Shown piece by piece: positions 23,113 through 23,334 of a stretch of DNA of 23,334 nucleotides (positions are counted from its first letter, which is position 1; the number at the start of each line of letters is the position of its first letter). Under the pieces are notes generated by a model that saw nothing but the letters and a program-made list of their open reading frames with translations, had not been told where the DNA came from and did not search any database. The position numbers and the translations under genes were made by a program. The DNA is from CAZDSS01 sp964508185 (GTDB taxonomy: Bacteria; Pseudomonadota; Alphaproteobacteria; Sphingomonadales; Govanellaceae). Location of the stretch: assembly GCA_964508185.1 (NCBI GenBank), contig CAZDSS010000036.1, positions 1 through 23,334 of the forward strand, given 5' to 3'.

Positions 23113-23334
23113 TTAGTCAAACGCCTCTTCCCAGGTTCCCCGGGTCGCCGCCTTGGAATATTCCGTCGCGCGGTTTTCGAAGAAGTTGGTGTGCTCCACC
23201 GCGTTCAGCATCTCGTCCATCCAGGGCAGCGGATTGCCCGTGGTGCCGTATGCGGGCTCAAGCCCCAGCTGGGTCAGACGCCGGTCGGCGATGTAGCGGA
23301 TATAGGCCTTGACGTCGTCGGCCGTAAGCCCTTC
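23113..23334 (-). CDS. nrdB: Ribonucleotide reductase class Ia beta subunit, C-terminal part
   Basis: The last 73 residues of the R2 subunit; the rest lies beyond the window. The visible sequence (VKAYIRYIADRRLTQLGLEP, GNPLPWMDEMLNAVEHTNFFENR, TEYSKAATRGTWEEAFD) is the typical end of R2: the last helices of the ferritin-like core, the NFFE(N/K)R-xTEYSKA block, then the flexible tail that docks on the R1 subunit. The gene is complete at this end, with TAA at 23113-23115. The enzyme reduces ribonucleotides aerobically using a diiron-tyrosyl radical; the iron ligands are outside the visible part. Confidence 0.92.
   Translation of the reverse strand, partial: EGLTADDVKAYIRYIADRRLTQLGLEPAYGTTGNPLPWMDEMLNAVEHTNFFENRATEYSKAATRGTWEEAFD

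Overview
The window is about two-thirds G+C by eye and densely packed with genes. It looks like chromosomal DNA of an alphaproteobacterium, possibly Rhodospirillales in the broad sense. This rests on the gene set (ornithine decarboxylase with a structured leader plus a deoxyhypusine-synthase-like partner, an MgtC/DUF4010 protein, a long HpcH/HpaI lyase, an FNR/FixK-type box) and on base composition; there is no rRNA or marker phylogeny here. No tRNA, rRNA, CRISPR array, phage genes or complete insertion sequence is visible. There is one 10-base run of N, a scaffold gap.

Layout. 1-2685 (+): a C39-like cysteine peptidase (partial), a RimK-type ATP-grasp ligase and a class I glutamine amidotransferase, tightly packed and probably one amide/peptide-bond chemistry module. 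2763-3938 (+): a zinc alcohol dehydrogenase, convergent with a small host-attachment-family protein (3958-4410, -). 4605-5708 (+): a second, unrelated ATP-grasp protein of the sugar-transfer-associated type. 5817-8001 (+): an FNR-type box, then a membrane PAS-GGDEF-EAL protein (predicted c-di-GMP phosphodiesterase), interrupted at 7473-7631 by 149 unexplained bases and the N run.

8246-10962 (+): a long leader containing a 44-codon upstream ORF and mutually exclusive hairpins (probably the alphaproteobacterial speF element), then ornithine decarboxylase and an overlapping deoxyhypusine-synthase-like gene, closed by a good intrinsic terminator. 11106-12228 (+): an MscS channel and a Pmp3/YqaE-type micro-membrane protein. 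12252-about 12870: an AT-rich single-gene islet encoding a probable HEPN-fold protein on the minus strand. 12947-13993 (+): an HpcH/HpaI (malyl-CoA-lyase-like) enzyme, overlapping by 6 bases the convergent MgtC/DUF4010 membrane protein (13988-15262, -). 15404-16075 (+): protein-L-isoaspartate methyltransferase.

16080-19682 (-): oppBCDF peptide importer genes without a binding-protein gene. 19808-21124 (+): msrA and a class III ring-cleavage dioxygenase-family protein. 21129-23013 (-): aguAB, converting agmatine to putrescine. 23113-end (-): the 3' end of nrdB.

Polyamines are the recurring theme. Putrescine can be made from ornithine (8613-9917) and from agmatine (21129-23013), and the deoxyhypusine-synthase-like enzyme next to ornithine decarboxylase is placed to use putrescine or a derivative. 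Methionine-sulfoxide and isoaspartate repair, the mechanosensitive channel and the Pmp3-like protein add a stress-maintenance flavour. The parts I consider least explained are the ornithine decarboxylase leader with its upstream ORF, the islet HEPN protein, the altered active site of the deoxyhypusine-synthase-like protein, and the peptidase/ATP-grasp/amidotransferase module.
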